Shown here one piece after another: positions 24,094 to 32,601 of a DNA stretch of 38,784 bases (position 1 is its first letter; each line of letters starts with the position of its first letter). Made by a program: the position numbers and the translations under genes. The DNA is taken from assembly GCF_022712115.1 (NCBI RefSeq), contig NZ_JALAHB010000052.1, positions 1-38,784 on the forward strand. The letters run 5' to 3'. Source of the DNA: Brevibacterium sp. (GTDB taxonomy: Bacteria > Actinomycetota > Actinomycetes > Actinomycetales > Brevibacteriaceae). The notes beneath the pieces were generated by a model that was not told where the DNA came from, did not search any database, and was given only the letters and a program-made list of their open reading frames with translations.

Positions 24094-25034
24094 AGTACGC
24101 ATCCCTCGTCCTCACCCGGGTCGCCTCGACGATCCCCACCCTCGTCCTCGCCACCCTCATCGTCTTCTTCCTCATCCGCCTCATCCCCGGAGATCCCGCG
24201 AACGCGATCGCCGGGGAGTACGCCACCCCGGAGCGGCTCGCGGAGATCCGCACGGAGCTCGGCCTCGACCTCTCCCTGCCCATGCAGTACCTGTCCTGGG
24301 TGGGAGGCGTCCTCACCGGTGACCTCGGCGTGTCGTTCATGACCGGGCAGGGTGTGGCCGGGCTCATCCTCGAGCGCCTCCCCGTCACCCTGATCCTCAC
24401 GACCATGGGCCTCGTCGTCGCGGTCCTCATCGGCCTGCCCACCGGCATCATCTCCGCCTCGCGCTCCGGCGGGCGCCTCGACCGGTTCCTCACGACCGCT
24501 GCGACGCTGGGGCTCGCCATCCCCAACTTCTGGCTGGGCATGGTCCTCATCCTCGTCTTCAGCGTGGCGCTCGGCTGGCTGCCCGGGCCCGGCGGTCCGC
24601 TGTTCACCGCGGACCCGCTGGGTGCGATCCGCGCCGCGATCCTCCCAGCGATCGCCCTGGGCCTGGTGGGCGGCGCGGAGATCTGCAGGCAGGTGCGCAG
24701 CGCCATGGTCGAGGACCTCACCAGCGATCACGTGCGCACGCACAAGGCCAAGGGACTCAGCTGGCGTCGCATCCTGTGGGTGCACTCCCTGAAGAACTCG
24801 AGCCTCCCCTTCCTCACGATCGTGGGCCTGCAGATCTCCCGCCTGCTGTCCGCCTCGGTCGTCGTCGAGACCGTGTTCGGCCTCTCCGGGCTCGGCACGC
24901 TCATCGTCACCTCCACCAACCAGCGCGAGTACCTGATCGTCCAGGGAGTCGTGCTCGTGATGGCGCTGCTGGTGATCTTCACCAACCTCGTCGTTGACAT
25001 CTTCTACCGTGTGATCGATCCGAGGATCCGCTGA
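24090..25034 (+). CDS. ABC importer permease, DppB type
   Basis: 314 aa and six predicted membrane helices. First permease of the importer: N-terminal helix IPTLVLATLIVFFLIRLIPGDPANAIAG (split here: LIVFFLIRLIPGDPA is the hallmark), then LGLDLSLPMQYLSWV and GDLGVSF, all standard for DppB. The cytoplasmic coupling (EAA) loop is DHVRTHKAKGLSWRRILWVH, and the C-terminal ETVFGLSGLGTLIV and FYRVIDPRIR match the family. The ATG overlaps the upstream stop. The permease forms a channel with the following DppC-type subunit. Confidence 0.93.
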   Translation: MKYASLVLTRVASTIPTLVLATLIVFFLIRLIPGDPANAIAGEYATPERLAEIRTELGLDLSLPMQYLSWVGGVLTGDLGVSFMTGQGVAGLILERLPVTLILTTMGLVVAVLIGLPTGIISASRSGGRLDRFLTTAATLGLAIPNFWLGMVLILVFSVALGWLPGPGGPLFTADPLGAIRAAILPAIALGLVGGAEICRQVRSAMVEDLTSDHVRTHKAKGLSWRRILWVHSLKNSSLPFLTIVGLQISRLLSASVVVETVFGLSGLGTLIVTSTNQREYLIVQGVVLVMALLVIFTNLVVDIFYRVIDPRIR

Positions 25035-25924
25035 TGACCGCTATGACGCATTCCGCACCCACCGCCGGTGCCGCCGCTGACGCCGGCCGGCCCTCCGGCC
25101 GTCCCCGCCTCCGGCGGCCGCGCATCGCCCGGGCCGCCAGCATCGTGATCCTGCTCGCGGCGCTCGTACTGCTGCTCGCCGGCCGCTGGCTCACTCCCTA
25201 CGATCCGGACGCGCAGGATCTCACCACCGTCTTCGCCGGTCCCAGCTGGGAGCACTGGCTGGGCACGGACGACCTCGGCAGGGACGTCCTCTCCCGGATG
25301 ATCGCCGGCGGACAGGCCACCATCGCCGCCTCGCTCTTCGCCGTCGTCGTGGCGCTGGGGCTGGGTCTGCCGGTGGGAATCGCCGCCGGCTATCTGGGCG
25401 GCTGGGTCGACACCTGCCTCATGCGGGTGGTCGACGCCCTCCTCGCCTTCCCCGCCATCGTCCTGGCGATCGGGGTGACCGCGTCCATGGGGATCGGGCT
25501 GTTCAACGCCATGCTCGCGGTGGGCGTGGTGCTCTCGCCGGCCATCGCGCGGCTGGCGCGTGCCCAGACGCTGAGCGTGAAGACCATGACCTATGTGGAG
25601 GCTGCCCGCTCGTTCGGCGCCCGGGGTCTCCGTGGGATCATCCTCCCCCACATCGTGCCCAACATGATCCAGCCGGTCATCGTGCAGACCTCGATCGTCT
25701 TCGGACTCGCGATGCTCGCGGAGGCCAGCCTGAGCTTCCTGCAGCTGGGTGTGCAGGCGCCCGGCTCCTCCTGGGGCGCGGTCCTCTCCCGCGCCTACTC
25801 CTTCATGAGCCAGGCGCCGCTGGCGATCCTGGTCCCCGGCATCGCGATCGCACTCATGGTGTTCGCCGCGAACATCATGGCCGACGAGTTCCAGGAGTGG
25901 TTGGACCCCAAACGGCGCAAGTGA
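25034..25924 (+). CDS. ABC importer permease, DppC type
   Basis: 296 aa. Second permease: a basic Arg/Pro-rich N-terminal cytoplasmic stretch (about 1-34), a first helix, the periplasmic-side motif LGTDDLGRDVLSRMIAGGQ, five further helices, and the coupling loop YVEAARSFGARGLRGIILPH. The C-terminal tail AANIMADEFQEWLDPKRRK is typical of DppC (usually DxLRDxLDPR). The start overlaps the previous stop by one base (TGATG); the ATG three codons on (MTHSAPT) is an alternative. Last gene of the importer operon. It converges on the TetR gene across 153 bp that contain an imperfect hairpin. Confidence 0.93.
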   Translation: MTAMTHSAPTAGAAADAGRPSGRPRLRRPRIARAASIVILLAALVLLLAGRWLTPYDPDAQDLTTVFAGPSWEHWLGTDDLGRDVLSRMIAGGQATIAASLFAVVVALGLGLPVGIAAGYLGGWVDTCLMRVVDALLAFPAIVLAIGVTASMGIGLFNAMLAVGVVLSPAIARLARAQTLSVKTMTYVEAARSFGARGLRGIILPHIVPNMIQPVIVQTSIVFGLAMLAEASLSFLQLGVQAPGSSWGAVLSRAYSFMSQAPLAILVPGIAIALMVFAANIMADEFQEWLDPKRRK

Positions 25925-25969
25925 GCGCGTACCGGCGGCGCACCTGACCGTGCGGAGGCCGCTCCCGGG

Positions 25970-26038
25970 CTCCGTGCCCACACCCCGGGAACGGGCTCCG
26001 CTGCCCATGGCTGCGGACCCGCACCCGGGCATACGGAG
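25970..26038. terminator. Imperfect hairpin and degenerate repeat copy between convergent operons
   Basis: CTCCGTGCCC (25970-25979) can pair with GGGCATACGGAG (26027-26038) if two bases bulge; the loop is long. CACCCGGGCATACG at 26022-26035 is identical to 14 bases of the minus-strand reading of the hairpin at 18911-18930, so it looks like a decayed member of that family. A terminating role is plausible by position only. Confidence 0.35.
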
Positions 26039-26077
26039 TCACCGTGGATCTGCCCGCGGCCGGCGCAGACTGCGCCG

Positions 26078-26788
26078 TCAGTCCGCCTGCGTGTCCGGCT
26101 CGGCCTGCGTCGTCAGACCCGGCTCCGTCTGCGCGGTCAGCGCGCCCTCGGGCAGCGCGGGAGCATAGCCGATGATCGCGAGGTAGAGCCGCGTCGCCTG
26201 GTCGATGACGTGCTCGCGCGTGCTCGGGTCCCGGCGGATGGCGCGGGCGGAGTCGAGGAGGACCGGCCGCATGACCGCGGCGGCGTACTCGACGGTGACC
26301 TTGGGCTCTGCGAGCCCCTGCGCGATCAGCCGGTGGATGTGGCCGCGCGTCCTGTGCGCGGGACGCTCGACGGACTCCTCGTAGATCTCCTTCACACGGG
26401 CGTCGTGCTCCGCCCGGCCGGCGATCTCCTCCACGAGCTCGAGGCTCTCGACGTAGACGCCGATGAAGGCTTCAGTCGAGGCCCGGGACAGCAGGACCGG
26501 ATCGTCGGCCGTGGGACCCGTGTGGTGGTGCGCCTCGAGGAGCTCCTCCCGGAGCTGCTCCGCGACCTCGCGGAACGCCTCGGCCTTGGTGGCGAAGTAG
26601 ACGTAGAAGCTGGGTCTGGACACGCCTGCGGCCGCGGCGATCTCCCCGATCGTCGCGGCGGCGAACCCCCGCTGCGAGAAGACCGCCCGTGCGCCTTGGA
26701 GCAGGGCGGTCTTCGTCGCGGAGTCCTGGTCACGTCGCAGGTCCCGGGCAGTCGCCCAGTCCGCGTCGCTCATCTGGCTGCGGGCCAT
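26078..26788 (-). CDS. TetR-family transcriptional regulator
   Basis: 236 aa. The N-terminal DNA-binding domain (about 25-72) has the TetR pattern ALLQGARAVFSQRGFAAATI, IAAAAGVSRPSFYVYFATKA. The C-terminal domain is helical and carries the usual unspecific ligand pocket; the last 20 residues are a Thr/Glu/Ala-rich tail (TAQTEPGLTTQAEPDTQAD). AGGGGGA lies 8 nt before the ATG at 26788. It is the last gene of the carboxylase-ligase-tetR operon, about 100 bp after the ligase stop. The word TTGAC-N6-GTCAA in front of this operon and in front of the ABC importer is the size and symmetry expected of a TetR site, so I infer that this protein autoregulates its operon and controls the importer, with an acyl-CoA as a likely inducer. 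Confidence 0.9.
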   Translation of the reverse strand: MARSQMSDADWATARDLRRDQDSATKTALLQGARAVFSQRGFAAATIGEIAAAAGVSRPSFYVYFATKAEAFREVAEQLREELLEAHHHTGPTADDPVLLSRASTEAFIGVYVESLELVEEIAGRAEHDARVKEIYEESVERPAHRTRGHIHRLIAQGLAEPKVTVEYAAAVMRPVLLDSARAIRRDPSTREHVIDQATRLYLAIIGYAPALPEGALTAQTEPGLTTQAEPDTQAD

Positions 26789-26890
26789 CGCGGGTCCCCC
26801 TGTCCGGTCGGCAGTCGTGCCGCAGGGAGGACCGTCCGGCGGCCCGCTCCGTCGTCCGGAGCGAGGCCGCCGCCCGCGACCGGCCCGTGC

Positions 26891-28744
26891 TCAGCCGCGC
26901 GTGCCCTCCGCGAACTCCCTGCGGAGCTTGTACTTCTCGATCTTATTCGTGGGGGTGCGCGGAATGTCTGCGACGATCCGGATGTGGCGGGGACGCATGT
27001 AGCGGGGCATCGTCTCCTCCGCGTGCGCACGCAGGTCCTCCTCCCTCACCGCAGCACCCTCGGCCGGCACCACGTAGGCCACGATGTCGTCCTCGTCCCC
27101 CTCCTCGCCGGGAACGGCGAAGACGGCGGACATCTGCACGGCAGGATGCGTGTTGAGCAGGTCCTCCACCTGGAACGAGGACAGGTTCTCGCCCTTCACC
27201 CGGATGCGGTCTCCCAGCCTGTCGATGAAGCGGAACGAGCCGTCCTCCTCCCGGAGGGCCGAGTCGCCCGTGTGGAACCAGCCGCCGCGCCAGGCGTGGG
27301 CGGTGGCATCCGGCTTGCCGATGTACTCGAGCATCATGAGGTCCGGGATCCTGGGCCGCACGGCCAGCTCGCCCGGCTGCCCCGGTGCGCACGGCTTCTC
27401 GAAGGAGGCGAGGACCTCCACCTCGCAGAAGGCCGCCGGATAGCCCATGGCGCCCTTCACCGTGACCTGCGCTCCGTCGACCACCGTGGTGCCCCGGCGT
27501 GCGCAGTCGGCGAGGATGTCCGCCCTGCGCTTTCCCCTGAGCAGGTGTTCCGGCGTGCCCGTGCCGGGAGGGCACTCGTCCAGGAGCAGCTTGAGCGGCG
27601 CGCCGGATTCGGTCTGACCGAACCCGGCGGACACGAAGTCGATGCCGAACCTGCGCGCGACCTCCGTGTGATGGAGCGGAAGCGGCTGCATGTGCACCTT
27701 GGACAGGGTGTTCTCCGGGTCCGTCTCACTGGGAGGCGCTTTCATGAGCCAGGGCACCATGACGTCGAGGAGGATCGCGGAGGTCGCCCCGCGCAGGGCG
27801 ATCCTGTCCCAGAACTCCGAGGCGGAGAAGCGGTTCCACAGCGCCGTCTCGCAGCCGGCCCAGACCGCCTTGCCGAAGTTCGCGAACGCACCGCCCACGT
27901 GGTACATCGGCAGGTCGTTGTACACGACGTCGTCCTCGTCGAGGTTGCCGCGCATGCCGAAGGTGTACTGGTTGACCCACAGGTGCGGCTGCAGGACGCC
28001 CTTGGCGGGACCGGTGGTGCCCGAGGTGTAGACGATGTTCGCCGGATCCCCGGGGCCCACCGTCACCGCAGGCCTGGGCAGGTCCGCGGTGAGGCTGCTC
28101 CACGGCACCCGCGGCGCGCCGGTGCTTCCGGACGGCTCAGCGGAGCCCTGGGCGTCCGGGCCGGCGGTGCCCGAGGCGGCGGTCGCCGAGGCGTGTTCCC
28201 TCAGGCCGCCCGCAGTGCCCTCGTGGCCCAGCACCGCGGCCCCGAGGCCGGGCTCCTCGAGCTCCGCCCACACCTCGTCGATGCGCCCGACGAGGTCCTC
28301 ATCGGTGATGACGAGCCGCGGACCGGTGTCGTTCAGCTGGTAGGACAGCAGCCGCCCCCGGTAGGAGAAGTTCACGGGGCAGTAGATCGCGCCCGCCTTC
28401 CAGCAGGCGAAGACGGTCTGCGCGGCCAGGACGCTGTGGGTGGTGAATACGGACACCCGGTCGCCCTTGCGGATCCCGAGGGCGGCGAGGCTGCCCGCCA
28501 TCCTGTCCGTGTCACGAGCGAACTGCCGGTACGTCACCTCCTCCCCCGCCTCCCCGTCGTAGATGCACACGGCCTCCGGACGACGCTCCGCCCAGTGGTC
28601 GAGCCGGTCCAGCAGGGTCACCCCATCGGCTGTGAGGAGCTCGAAGATCTCCTCTCCTCCCGTGGCCGTGCCTCCACCGGCGCAGGTTCCGCCGGCACTG
28701 CTTCCGCCGGCGCCGTCTCCAGCGGTCTGTTCCTCAGCCGTCAT
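26891..28744 (-). CDS. Acyl-CoA ligase (AMP-forming, CaiC/FadD-like)
   Basis: 617 aa. An adenylate-forming enzyme that activates a carboxylic acid with ATP and joins it to CoA. Seen: phosphate-binding loop TSGTTGPAKG (240-249), the GWFHTGDSALREEDGSFRFI segment with the ribose-binding aspartate, the hinge and A8 region RLGDRIRVKGENLSSFQVED, and the C-terminal lysine K601 in TPTNKIEKYKLR. The first 30 residues are a Gly/Ala-rich extension and about 183-212 is an Ala/Gly/Ser-rich insert; neither belongs to the core fold. GAAGGAG precedes the ATG by 7 nt. It is 102 bp downstream of the carboxylase and precedes tetR. In this context it most likely makes the acyl-CoA that the carboxylase uses. Chain length of the acid cannot be read from sequence. 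Confidence 0.9.
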   Translation of the reverse strand: MTAEEQTAGDGAGGSSAGGTCAGGGTATGGEEIFELLTADGVTLLDRLDHWAERRPEAVCIYDGEAGEEVTYRQFARDTDRMAGSLAALGIRKGDRVSVFTTHSVLAAQTVFACWKAGAIYCPVNFSYRGRLLSYQLNDTGPRLVITDEDLVGRIDEVWAELEEPGLGAAVLGHEGTAGGLREHASATAASGTAGPDAQGSAEPSGSTGAPRVPWSSLTADLPRPAVTVGPGDPANIVYTSGTTGPAKGVLQPHLWVNQYTFGMRGNLDEDDVVYNDLPMYHVGGAFANFGKAVWAGCETALWNRFSASEFWDRIALRGATSAILLDVMVPWLMKAPPSETDPENTLSKVHMQPLPLHHTEVARRFGIDFVSAGFGQTESGAPLKLLLDECPPGTGTPEHLLRGKRRADILADCARRGTTVVDGAQVTVKGAMGYPAAFCEVEVLASFEKPCAPGQPGELAVRPRIPDLMMLEYIGKPDATAHAWRGGWFHTGDSALREEDGSFRFIDRLGDRIRVKGENLSSFQVEDLLNTHPAVQMSAVFAVPGEEGDEDDIVAYVVPAEGAAVREEDLRAHAEETMPRYMRPRHIRIVADIPRTPTNKIEKYKLRREFAEGTRG

Positions 28745-28846
28745 CGCGGTACTCCTTCGTCCACATCGTGTTCCTCCTGTACTGCTGCGCGAGTCCGTTC
28801 ACGCGCGTCTGCGGCCCTGCCGCGGCGTTGCCGCGTACCCCGAGCC

Positions 28847-31800
28847 TCAGGGACGCACACCGAACGACGGCGGTCCGGCGAGCCTGGGCAGCACCCGGTA
28901 GGCGTCCTCGGCCCATTCGCACAGCCGTCTGCGGGTGGTGCGGGGATCGATGATGTCCTGCACGCTGAACGTCTCCGCGGTGCGGAACCGCGAGGACACC
29001 TTCTCCAGCTCCGCCGTGATCTCCGCCAGCCGCGCGGCAGGGTCCTCACTGGCGGCGAGCTCTGCGCGGAAGGCGGCCTCGATGCCGCCCTGCGGCGGGA
29101 GCGAGCCCCAGTCCCCGGAGGGCCACGCCCAGCTCCGGACCGCGCGATGCCGGTTGACGATGCCGGCGCCGCCCACGCCGTAGACGCGGCGCAGGATGAT
29201 CTCCGCCTGCGGGATCCGGGCCTGGTACACGGCCGTGATCGCACGGGCTCCCGCACGGATCGTGGCGTCCCGCTCCGCCTTGGAGCCGATGGTCATCCCG
29301 GCCTGGTCCGTGAGGCTCACGAGCGGCAGGTGGAAGGTCTCGCAGAGGTCCACCAGCCGCTCCACCGCCTGTGCGCCCTCGCGGGACAGGGTGGCGCCTC
29401 GGGAGGGGTCCGCGGTGATGACGCCCACCGGTCGGCCGCCCAGGCGGGCGAGCGCGGTGAAGGTGCCGTCGCCGTACTCCGCGAAGCGGAACACGGAGCC
29501 GCGGTCGAACACCGCCTCGAGGATGGGGCCGATCTCGTAGATCCGCCGGGGGTTGCGCGGCACGGCGGAGACCAGAGACTGTTCCGCCCGCTCGAGCGGA
29601 TCCGCGCAGTCGACGACGGGCGGGAGCTCGTCCACGGAGGACGGCAGGTAGGAGAGGAAGTCGCGCACCACACGGCAGGCGGTCTCCTCGTCCGGGACGA
29701 ACCGCTCCACCGTGCCGTTCCCCCGGTGCACGGCCTCACCGCCCAGGCCCTCCTTGCTCAGGTCCTCGCCGGTGGCCGCCTTCACCACCGGGGGGCCTGC
29801 GGTGAAGAGCTGCCCGAGTCCGCTCACCATCACACCGAAGTGGGACATGACGAAGCGCGCCGCTCCGAGGCCCACCGTGGGGCCCGCGCACACGGAGACG
29901 ACGGGCACGCGGGAGAGGTTGTCCACCACCGCATCCCAGCCGGGATTCACGGGCAGGTACATCGCGCCCGCCTCCAGCACCTTCTTCACGCTGCCGCCGC
30001 CGCTGGCCCCGTCCAGCATGCGGACGACCGGCACCCGCATCTCCCCGGCGAGCTCCTCCGCGAAGATCTGCTTCTCATGCACAGCTGCGTCGCCGGACCC
30101 GCCGCGGATCGTGAAGTCGTCGATCCCCAGGATCGCCCTGCGCCCGTCCAGCCGGGCCGTGCCGGTGAGGTGGTTGGACGGCTTCACCCCCACGAGGTTG
30201 CCCTCCGCGTCATACTCGCTGAAACCTGCGAGCGGGCCGATCTCGTCATAGCTGCCCTCGTCGGCCAGCATCGCGATCCGCTCCAGTGCCGTGAGCCTGC
30301 CCTCCGCGTGCTGGCGGGCGATCTTCTCCGGCCCGCCCAGCTGCGCGGCGAAGGCGTGCCGGCGGCGCAGCTCCTCGAGCTCGTCCGCCCAGTCGTCGTC
30401 ACCGGAGGCACCGGCTCCGGCATCAGCACCGGCAGCGGGCTCCCCGGGCGCTCCGGTTCCGGAGAGGCCGCCCGCGGCACCTTCTCCGGCCTCGGGCCCC
30501 GCTGCACCGGCCGCCTGTGCACCGGTCACCTCTGCGCCGTTCGCCGAGGCAGGCGCGCCCGCCGCCCCCGCGTCCTCCCGGACTCGGCCGTAGGCCAGCA
30601 GCTGGCCGGCCTCCACCATGTCGCCCACGGACACCAGCACGCGGTCGATCACGAGGCCCGGCGGTGCGGACACCGGGTGCTCCATCTTCATCGCCTCGAC
30701 GACGGCCGCGGGAGCACCCGCAGGGGCCGCCTCGCCCTCCTCCAGCGAGAGCGCCGCGACGACCCCGGAGAGTCCCGCGGTGATCCGCTCCGCTCCTGCG
30801 GGCACCTCCACAGCCGCGGCACCCCCGGGACCGCCGGCGCCGCCGGACGGGACCCCTGCCTCACCCGGCGCATCCGTCCCGGCCTCCGCACCGGCGGCGC
30901 CCTCCCCCGGATCCTCCGCATCCGCAGGGAGCGTGTGCGCGAGGAGCCGCGGGAGCGCGCTGTCGAGGTAGCCGGTGTGCGTGCGTCCGGCGAGGAACTC
31001 CTGGTCGGTGAGCACTGCGTGGAGGAGCGCGCGGTTGGTGGTGAGCGGCCGGAGCGAGAGGTCGCACAGGGCCTCGGCCGTCACAGCGGCCGCACCGGCG
31101 AAGGTGGGCGAGTGCCCGATCACCTTGGCGGCCAGCGAATCGAACCGGGGGCTGACGGCGCAGCGGCCCGCGAGCGCGGTGTCCACGCGCACATACCGGC
31201 CGGCGGGCAGGCGCAGGTCGTCGATCCGGCCCGCTGCGGGAAGCACCTCGCCCGAGGCGTCGATCGTCTCCGCGTTCACCCGCGCCTGGATCGCGTACCC
31301 CTGCGCACGCGGCGGCCGGTCCAGTCCGACCGCCGCGAGGTCCTCTCCGGCGGCGATCCGCAGCTGTGCGGCGACGAGGTCCGCGCCGGTGATCTCCTCC
31401 GTGACGGTGTGCTCCACCTGCAGGCGGGGGTTCACCTCCATGAAGCAGAAGTCCTCACCGGAGACCAGGAACTCCACCGTCGCCAGCGAGGTGAGGGAGA
31501 CGGCGCGGGCCAGCCGCAGCGCCGCGTCGAGGATGCGCTGCCGCAGCTCCGGCGGCAGGGAGGGGCTCGGGGCGATCTCCACGATCTTCTGGTTGCGCCG
31601 CTGCACGGAGCAGTCCCGCTCCCACAGGTGCTGAACCTCCCGGCCGTCGCCCACCACCTGCACCTCGATGTGGCGGGGCGCCTCCACGAGCTTCTCGACG
31701 AACACGGCAGCCGAGCCGAAGAACTGCGCGGCCTCCCGGGCGCAGGCCTCCATCGCCCCTGCCAGCTCGGCCGGCTCCGTGACCCTCCGCAGGCCGCGAC

Positions 31801-32275
31801 CGCCGCCTCCGGACGCGGCCTTGACCATCACCGGCCCGTGGAGCCGGCAGAACTCCTCCGCCTCCTCCACGGTGGGCGACAGGCCGGTCGCCGGCACCAC
31901 CGGCACACCCGAGCGCTGGGCGAGCTCGCGGGCGGCCGCCTTGTCGCCGAACACCTCGAGGGTCTCCGGCGACGGGCCCGCGAAGACCAGTCCGGCCTGC
32001 GCGCAGGCTCGGGCGAGCGCCGCGCTCTCGGAGAGGAAGCCGTACCCGGGGTGGATGCAGCGGGCACCGGTCCGCCGCGCCGCGTCGATGATCGCGGGCA
32101 CGTCCAGATACGCCGCAGGCCCTGTCCCTTCGAGGAGGACCACCTCGTCGGCATGGCGGCAGTGGAGCTGGTCGTCCTCGGTGCCGACGGCGACGGCCGT
32201 CCACCCGAGCGCGTGCACGGCGTCGATGATCCGTACGGCGACCTCGCCGCGGTTGGCAATGAGGACAGTGGACAT
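28847..32275 (-). CDS. Single-chain acyl-CoA carboxylase (biotin carboxylase + BCCP + carboxyltransferase)
   Basis: 1142 aa. All three functions of a biotin-dependent carboxylase lie in one chain. Biotin carboxylase is at about 1-450 (IANRGEVAVRI, HPGYGFLSESA, VKAASGGGGRGLRRV, MEVNPRLQVEHTVTEE). The biotin carrier domain is at about 490-560 with EAMKMEH; the biotinylated lysine is K530. A Gly/Ala-rich linker at about 565-625 leads to the carboxyltransferase at about 630-1130 (HAEGRLTALERI, MLDGASGGGSVKKVLEAGAM, PPVVKAATGEDLSKEGLGG, LTDQAGMTIGSKAERD, RRVYGVGGAGI). Actinobacterial acyl-CoA carboxylases usually have separate alpha and beta chains; single-chain forms acting on long-chain acyl-CoA have been reported from mycobacteria. 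The ATG at 32275 has GGAG 6 nt upstream. First gene of an operon with the CoA ligase and TetR. Substrate unknown. Confidence 0.93.
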   Translation of the reverse strand: MSTVLIANRGEVAVRIIDAVHALGWTAVAVGTEDDQLHCRHADEVVLLEGTGPAAYLDVPAIIDAARRTGARCIHPGYGFLSESAALARACAQAGLVFAGPSPETLEVFGDKAAARELAQRSGVPVVPATGLSPTVEEAEEFCRLHGPVMVKAASGGGGRGLRRVTEPAELAGAMEACAREAAQFFGSAAVFVEKLVEAPRHIEVQVVGDGREVQHLWERDCSVQRRNQKIVEIAPSPSLPPELRQRILDAALRLARAVSLTSLATVEFLVSGEDFCFMEVNPRLQVEHTVTEEITGADLVAAQLRIAAGEDLAAVGLDRPPRAQGYAIQARVNAETIDASGEVLPAAGRIDDLRLPAGRYVRVDTALAGRCAVSPRFDSLAAKVIGHSPTFAGAAAVTAEALCDLSLRPLTTNRALLHAVLTDQEFLAGRTHTGYLDSALPRLLAHTLPADAEDPGEGAAGAEAGTDAPGEAGVPSGGAGGPGGAAAVEVPAGAERITAGLSGVVAALSLEEGEAAPAGAPAAVVEAMKMEHPVSAPPGLVIDRVLVSVGDMVEAGQLLAYGRVREDAGAAGAPASANGAEVTGAQAAGAAGPEAGEGAAGGLSGTGAPGEPAAGADAGAGASGDDDWADELEELRRRHAFAAQLGGPEKIARQHAEGRLTALERIAMLADEGSYDEIGPLAGFSEYDAEGNLVGVKPSNHLTGTARLDGRRAILGIDDFTIRGGSGDAAVHEKQIFAEELAGEMRVPVVRMLDGASGGGSVKKVLEAGAMYLPVNPGWDAVVDNLSRVPVVSVCAGPTVGLGAARFVMSHFGVMVSGLGQLFTAGPPVVKAATGEDLSKEGLGGEAVHRGNGTVERFVPDEETACRVVRDFLSYLPSSVDELPPVVDCADPLERAEQSLVSAVPRNPRRIYEIGPILEAVFDRGSVFRFAEYGDGTFTALARLGGRPVGVITADPSRGATLSREGAQAVERLVDLCETFHLPLVSLTDQAGMTIGSKAERDATIRAGARAITAVYQARIPQAEIILRRVYGVGGAGIVNRHRAVRSWAWPSGDWGSLPPQGGIEAAFRAELAASEDPAARLAEITAELEKVSSRFRTAETFSVQDIIDPRTTRRRLCEWAEDAYRVLPRLAGPPSFGVRP

Positions 32276-32292
32276 CGGTGCTCCATCGCTGT

Positions 32293-32310
32293 ATTGACAT
32301 CAGTGTCAAT
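32293..32310 (-). promoter_or_regulatory. TetR-type operator before the carboxylase operon
   Basis: ATTGACATCAGTGTCAAT is a perfect inverted repeat with 6-bp arms around 6 nt, 18 bp upstream of the carboxylase ATG. It matches the two sites before the ABC importer (consensus TTGACA-N4-YGTCAA; the first site has C for the first T). So close to the start codon, it must overlap or directly follow the promoter. Confidence 0.75.
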
Positions 32311-32398
32311 GTGAAGTGAAGCACGCCGGGTCAGTGGTGTCAACGGCAGGAGGCGACGCCGGTGCCGCCGCGAGGGCACACCCCGCGTGCGTGCTCAG

Positions 32399-32420
32399 CC
32401 GCCCGCATACACGTGGGCGG
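32399..32420. repeat. Hairpin, family copy 4
   Basis: CCGCCC (32399-32404) and GGGCGG (32415-32420) flank the 10-nt loop GCATACACGT. GCTC (32393-32396) and GAGC (32421-32424) can extend the stem past an AG bulge. Architecture and loop match the hairpins at 6875, 6950, 18911 and 32483. Confidence 0.6.
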
Positions 32421-32482
32421 GAGCGCCCGTCCCCGGGGCGTGCCCTGGCCGCGCAGCGACCAGAACCCGTGAAAAGGGCCCA

Positions 32483-32504
32483 CCGCCCGCATATCCTTGG
32501 GTGG
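32483..32504. repeat. Hairpin, family copy 5
   Basis: CCGCCC (32483-32488) pairs with GGGTGG (32499-32504) with one G.U pair; the 10-nt loop is GCATATCCTT. The first five loop bases equal those of copy 4, 84 bp away in the same orientation. Confidence 0.6.
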
Positions 32505-32601
32505 CCGAGCACGTGCGCGGGCCCCCAGCGCTCAGACGTCCCCGTCGCGGCAGGAGACGAGCCCTGCCGCGCGCGTAACGCTCCTGAAACACCCCCATGT
32601 A

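Noticed and set aside
26210..32314. A 2034-codon open frame on the plus strand opposite the carboxylase, ligase and tetR genes
   Set aside because: It is antisense to three clear protein families, is Arg/His/Gly/Leu-biased as expected from reversed high-GC codons, and shows no domain.
6875..32504. The CCRCCC-loop-GGGYGG hairpins as CRISPR repeats
   Set aside because: Stem and loop recall GC-rich type I-E repeats, but the copies are scattered, differ in sequence, have no regular spacers and no cas genes are near.
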